Source of the DNA: CAYSRJ01 sp964521865
GTDB taxonomy: Bacteria; Spirochaetota; B62-G9; DRHN01
Direction: 5' to 3'
Assembly: GCA_964521865.1 (NCBI GenBank)
Contig: CAZFTJ010000002.1
Coordinates: 248,001 to 312,000, forward strand
DNA length: 64,000 bases
The position numbers and the translations under genes were made by a program. The notes below the pieces were generated by a model. That model was not told where the DNA came from and searched no databases. It saw only the letters and a program-made list of their open reading frames with translations. Shown in pieces: positions 60,977-64,000 of this stretch (positions are counted from its first letter, which is position 1; each line of letters opens with the position of its first letter).

Positions 60977-61450
60977 ATGGCTCTGGTAAGCGCTGCCGAG
61001 GTGTTTCAATTTGCCGTAAAAATCGAGGAAAACGGCTACGATTTTTACACGAAATACGCCCAAAGATTGGATTCTGACGATGAGAGGGAAATATTTCAAT
61101 ATCTTGCGGATGAAGAATCGAAGCATATTAAAATTTTTTCCCGGATGCTCGACGGTATTGAATCTTTTAAACAGCAGGTAAACTATCCGGACGAATATTT
61201 TGCCTACCTGCAGGCATATGCGAATAACCTGATATTTAAAAGCGACGAGCTCGAAAAAGAGCTCGCAGGCATAAAAAATACGAAAGCGGCAGTCGACTTT
61301 GGAATAAAAAGAGAGCTCGATTCGATACTTTACTATCAGGAGATAAAATCATTCGTTCCTGAAAAGGAACGATATAACATCGATACAATCATCAACGAAG
61401 AAAGAAAGCATTTTACTACACTTTCACAGATGAAGAAAGCATTATCCTGA
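60977..61450 (+). CDS. Ferritin-like di-iron protein (rubrerythrin domain only)
   Basis: 157 residues with four predicted helices. FAVKIEENGYDFYTK, DEESKHIKIFSRML, KRELDSILYYQEIKSF and INEERKHFTTLSQM supply the Glu and ExxH ligands of a rubrerythrin-type di-iron site. No rubredoxin tail. Likely peroxide scavenging. The palindromic repeat overlaps its stop codon. Confidence 0.85.
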   Translation: MALVSAAEVFQFAVKIEENGYDFYTKYAQRLDSDDEREIFQYLADEESKHIKIFSRMLDGIESFKQQVNYPDEYFAYLQAYANNLIFKSDELEKELAGIKNTKAAVDFGIKRELDSILYYQEIKSFVPEKERYNIDTIINEERKHFTTLSQMKKALS

Positions 61451-61468
61451 CGCAAACGTTCGGATAAT
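61441..61468. repeat. Dispersed palindromic repeat (REP-like), copy 3
   Basis: ATTATCCTGACG and CGTTCGGATAAT pair (one mismatch, one wobble) around CAAA. The left arm matches the repeat's ATTATCCGGACGC arm at all but one position. It contains the stop codon of the ferritin-like gene. Confidence 0.65.
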
Positions 61469-61489
61469 ACCGCAAAACTGCGGCATTAT
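61464..61489. other. Second hairpin overlapping the repeat
   Basis: ATAAT and ATTAT outer arms plus CCGCA and TGCGG inner arms around AAAC. It shares bases with the right arm of the repeat, so the two hairpins exclude each other. Confidence 0.5.
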
Positions 61490-61525
61490 AAAGAGAAACT
61501 CATTAAAGCAGGGAAGGAGGCCGTT

Positions 61526-61594
61526 ATGAGAAAGTTCTGGCGAAGGCCGGTTACACACTGCAAAGAGGGCTGCCGTAGACTGTCCTGGGCATGA
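61526..61594 (+). CDS. Possible micro-ORF with strong ribosome site
   Basis: AGGAGG five bases before an ATG opens 22 codons (MRKFWRRPVTHCKEGCRRLS, then WA and stop). The peptide is very basic with two Cys. Between the two ferritin-type genes, it could be a leader peptide or a small metal-related peptide. Only the ribosome site supports it. Confidence 0.35.
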   Translation: MRKFWRRPVTHCKEGCRRLSWA

Positions 61595-61657
61595 CGCAAA
61601 ACTGCCCATTTTTCGTCTTATTTTGCACATTCTATATCAGGGAAAGGAGTGGTGCGC

Positions 61658-62149
61658 ATGAACAGGACAGTAGAAAAAGCCTTGAATGAACAGTTGAACG
61701 CAGAGCTGTACTCGGCCTACCTCTATCTTTCTATATCAACCTACTTTGAGAGTCTGAATTTCTCCGGCTTTGCTCACTGGATGCGCGTACAGGCTCGGGA
61801 AGAAACCGGGCATGCAATGAAATTCTACTCCTATATCTTCGAGCGGGACGGTCACGTTGCATTAACGGCAATAGATGCGCCGCCGGCGAGCTGGAAATCT
61901 CCATTAGAGGCCTTTGAAAATGCGTACCAGCATGAAGTAAAGATATCAGGGCTTATTCATGATCTGGTACATCTGGCACGGGCCCAAAAGGATATTCCAA
62001 CTGAGAACTTTTTACAGTGGTTTGTCGAAGAGCAGGTCGAAGAAGAAGCGTCAACACTCGGAGTCGTGCAGAAACTGAAACTCATCAAAGATTCTGCAAA
62101 CGGACTGTTTATGCTCGACGGTCATCTCGGCAGGAGAGAATCCGAATAA
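61658..62149 (+). CDS. Ferritin (non-heme, FtnA type)
   Basis: 163 residues. LNEQLNAELYSAYLYLSIST with Glu at the ferroxidase A site, MRVQAREETGHAMKFYSYIF (ExxH) and WFVEEQVEEEASTLGVVQKL complete the di-iron centre. Iron storage cage. AGGAG lies eight bases before the ATG at 61658; the frame is open three codons further. Confidence 0.95.
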   Translation: MNRTVEKALNEQLNAELYSAYLYLSISTYFESLNFSGFAHWMRVQAREETGHAMKFYSYIFERDGHVALTAIDAPPASWKSPLEAFENAYQHEVKISGLIHDLVHLARAQKDIPTENFLQWFVEEQVEEEASTLGVVQKLKLIKDSANGLFMLDGHLGRRESE

Positions 62150-62279
62150 AAACGTATACGGTGTACATCTACCGGGATTGGCCGTATGGTTTTTACCTGT
62201 AGAATTTAACGTATTTTCATCATAACCTCGTGGACAATAGAGCCTTCTATCACTGAAGAGGGAATAGCACAATAAAGCA

Positions 62280-62726
62280 ATGCCTCTGAAAAACAGCAAC
62301 ACGTCAATAGGGTCGCTGAAGGATTTCCTCGTCAATGAGGGTATACACCCATCCTATCAGCGGCTTAGAATTTATGAATATCTTGCGCACAACAACTCTC
62401 ACCCGACCGTCGATATTATTTACAACAGCCTGCTCCAGGAAATACCCACTCTTTCAAAAACGACCGTTTATAATACACTGAATCTCTTCCATGAAAAGGG
62501 AATCGTCTACGGTCTCACAATTGATGAAAATGAAGTCCGGTATGATGCCAATACAAGACCCCACGCTCATTTTAAATGCGTGAGGTGCGGCCGCATCTTT
62601 GATATTGAAATAGACAGCACCTTTCTTGCAAACGGTTTTGTCTGTCGCCACAAGGTAAATGAAAGGCATCTCTATCTTAAGGGGATCTGCAGCACCTGCA
62701 TGAAGGAAAAACCCGACCCGGCATAG
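62280..62726 (+). CDS. perR: Fur family repressor, PerR-like
   Basis: 148 residues. The metal ligands of PerR are in place: His41, Asp89, His95, His97 and Asp108 (VRYDANTRPHAHFKC). Structural zinc Cys are 100, 103, 137 and 140 (KCVRC and CSTC). The Asp at 89 favours the peroxide-sensing class over Fur. It most likely controls the surrounding ferritin/rubrerythrin genes. Confidence 0.88.
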   Translation: MPLKNSNTSIGSLKDFLVNEGIHPSYQRLRIYEYLAHNNSHPTVDIIYNSLLQEIPTLSKTTVYNTLNLFHEKGIVYGLTIDENEVRYDANTRPHAHFKCVRCGRIFDIEIDSTFLANGFVCRHKVNERHLYLKGICSTCMKEKPDPA

Positions 62727-62921
62727 AATGATTTTCAATATTTGTTTCACATCCTTCCAGTACCGGTACGTGTCAGTACAGACATTAAGAACGCCGGTGC
62801 GTTTGGTAAAAAAATTAATAGGTCGTAGCGAGTATCGCTTCAATATATCCATATTCTTCAAAGCTTTCGGCTGCGGTTCGACCGCATGAAATAAAAACAT
62901 TATCTATCGGGGAGGTAAACA

Positions 62922-63497
62922 TTGAAAAGCGTTAAAGGAACACAGACGGAAAAAAATCTGCTTGCCGCATTTGCAGGTGAATCTCAGGCCCGAAACAGGT
63001 ACACCTTTTTTGCATCCAGGGCCAGAGACGAAGGCTACATCCAGATAGTCAACATCTTCATCGAAACTGCAGAGAATGAGAAGGAGCACGCAAAGAGATT
63101 CTTTTCTTTTCTCGAAGGAGGAGAGGCGGAGATTGTTGCCGGGTATCCTGCCGGTATCGTGGGCTCTACGCTCGACAATCTGAAGGCCGGAGCCGCAGGT
63201 GAGAATATGGAACACATCTCGATATACCCCGGCTTTGCAGATGTTGCAGACAGGGAGGGATTCCCACAGGTTGCAAGCCTCTTCAGAAGAGTCGCCGAAG
63301 TCGAAGTATGGCATGAGAAGCGGTATCAGAAGCTCATCAAGAATCTTGAAGAAGGGAAGGTGTTCAAAAGAGACACCCCTGTACTATGGAAATGTTTGAA
63401 CTGCGGCCGTGTCCATGAGGGGCCTGAACCGCCGAAAAAGTGCCCGACATGTCTGCACCCGATGTCCTACTTCGAGCTCTATGTGGAAAGCTACTGA
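62922..63497 (+). CDS. Rubrerythrin
   Basis: 191 residues. The four-helix di-iron domain (AFAGESQARNRYTFFASRA, then ETAENEKEHAKRFF, AEVEVWHEKRYQKL) is followed by a rubredoxin-type tail with WKCLNCGRVHEG and PKKCPTC. NADH/rubredoxin-linked peroxidase of anaerobes. The start is TTG, placed seven bases after GGGGAGG. Confidence 0.96.
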   Translation: MKSVKGTQTEKNLLAAFAGESQARNRYTFFASRARDEGYIQIVNIFIETAENEKEHAKRFFSFLEGGEAEIVAGYPAGIVGSTLDNLKAGAAGENMEHISIYPGFADVADREGFPQVASLFRRVAEVEVWHEKRYQKLIKNLEEGKVFKRDTPVLWKCLNCGRVHEGPEPPKKCPTCLHPMSYFELYVESY

Positions 63498-63522
63498 CTA
63501 AAAACCAAATCAAAGGCAAACC

Positions 63523-63551
63523 ATGAGGAACAGTCGAAGATTGTTCCTCAT
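63523..63551. terminator. Hairpin between convergent rubrerythrin and cupin genes
   Basis: ATGAGGAACA and TGTTCCTCAT pair over ten bases around a nine-base loop. No long T-tract follows, so termination efficiency is uncertain. Confidence 0.55.
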
Positions 63552-63609
63552 GCATAATTATACACAATGTACACGGGTACACGCGTCGATACAACGACGG
63601 ATGCATGGG

Positions 63610-63885
63610 CTAAGAAAATTTGTAATACTTCTTCAGGGGTTTCGTAACGTTCCACCTGCATTTGAGCCCTGCGGGAAAAACGACATAATCACCCTGCCGA
63701 ATATCAAACGTCTCTTCTTCTGTTGTAACAAACGCCCTTCCCTCGATGATATAACAGTGCTCTTCATTCGTATACGACCAGTCGAACTCAGATACCTCCT
63801 TCTCCCATACCCCCCACGAATCTATTCCCATTTTTGCTGCCTCAGCATCACTGAGCCTCTCTTTTTTTATACGGTTCATATGCAT
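63610..63885 (-). CDS. Small cupin-domain protein
   Basis: 91 residues. NEEHCYIIEGRAFVTTEEET and RQGDYVVFPAGLKCRWNV are the two cupin motifs of the short DUF861-like family. No active-site assignment; the metal His set is incomplete. Convergent with rubrerythrin. Confidence 0.82.
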   Translation of the reverse strand: MHMNRIKKERLSDAEAAKMGIDSWGVWEKEVSEFDWSYTNEEHCYIIEGRAFVTTEEETFDIRQGDYVVFPAGLKCRWNVTKPLKKYYKFS

Positions 63886-64000
63886 ACCTCCCGGGATTAC
63901 TAAAAATCAGGAAAAAAATTCAAGTAAAAACAGGCGCCATTCAGAGGATAATATACGGCCTCTTCCTGTGGTCGTAACGAATTTTCACCCGTGTATTAAA

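Overview
The window comes from a diderm, strictly or mainly anaerobic bacterium. Secreted beta-barrel, lipoprotein-sorting and RND proteins point to an outer membrane. A glycyl radical enzyme, two rubrerythrin-type proteins, rubredoxin, ferredoxin-linked flavoproteins and a PerR-like repressor point to anaerobic life with oxygen defence. Gene content and protein style resemble free-living Spirochaetota, but that is an inference from general likeness; no rRNA or marker phylogeny is available here. The encoded tRNA lacks a genomic CCA end.

Layout. 1-1.7 kb: the start of a rimP-nusA operon with a promoter and a leader terminator. 1.7-8.5 kb: three unusual envelope genes read as a unit: an FHA/transmembrane/beta-propeller protein, a secreted Fn3/beta-helix protein, and a membrane sensor ending in what looks like a degenerate PP2C phosphatase. 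8.9-10.8 kb: comF and a divergent azlCD amino-acid exporter. 10.9-15.3 kb: a sugar-acid type operon (split transketolase, SAF-domain oxidoreductase, PfkB kinase). 15.6-22.5 kb: arfB, then a decayed accessory region in which an RND / LolA-like / outer-membrane barrel locus is flanked by two damaged copies of the same small membrane gene and an IS110-type remnant.

22.6-36.6 kb: a LacI-controlled carbohydrate region. A Tat-secreted binding protein, two permeases, two ATPases, a cupin, a PfkB kinase, a BtpA-family protein and an RbsD pyranase lie on one strand, with the lacI gene divergent. A glycyl radical dehydratase/lyase-type enzyme and its activase follow. 36.9-44.1 kb: an OYE/trimethylamine-dehydrogenase-like flavoprotein with EtfB and a ferredoxin-fused EtfA, then a LarA-like nickel racemase and an FGGY kinase. 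This probably forms one catabolic module in which sugars or hydroxy-compounds are imported, phosphorylated, dehydrated and reduced or oxidised through Etf; substrates cannot be read from sequence.

44.3-47.9 kb: an active/inactive M16 peptidase pair and a LOG-type gene. 47.9-52.0 kb: a molybdenum cofactor operon (moeA, two small genes, moaC, mog, moaA, MOSC). 53-54 kb: cspA and tRNA-Arg(CCU). 54.2-58.3 kb: a sodium-pump operon nqrBCDEF that lacks nqrA. 58.4-64 kb: an iron and oxidative-stress block (rubredoxin, nitroreductase, Rrf2 regulator, Nfu-type protein, ferritin-like protein, ferritin, PerR, rubrerythrin, cupin). A palindromic repeat, with compensatory base changes between copies, recurs in intergenic DNA across the window.
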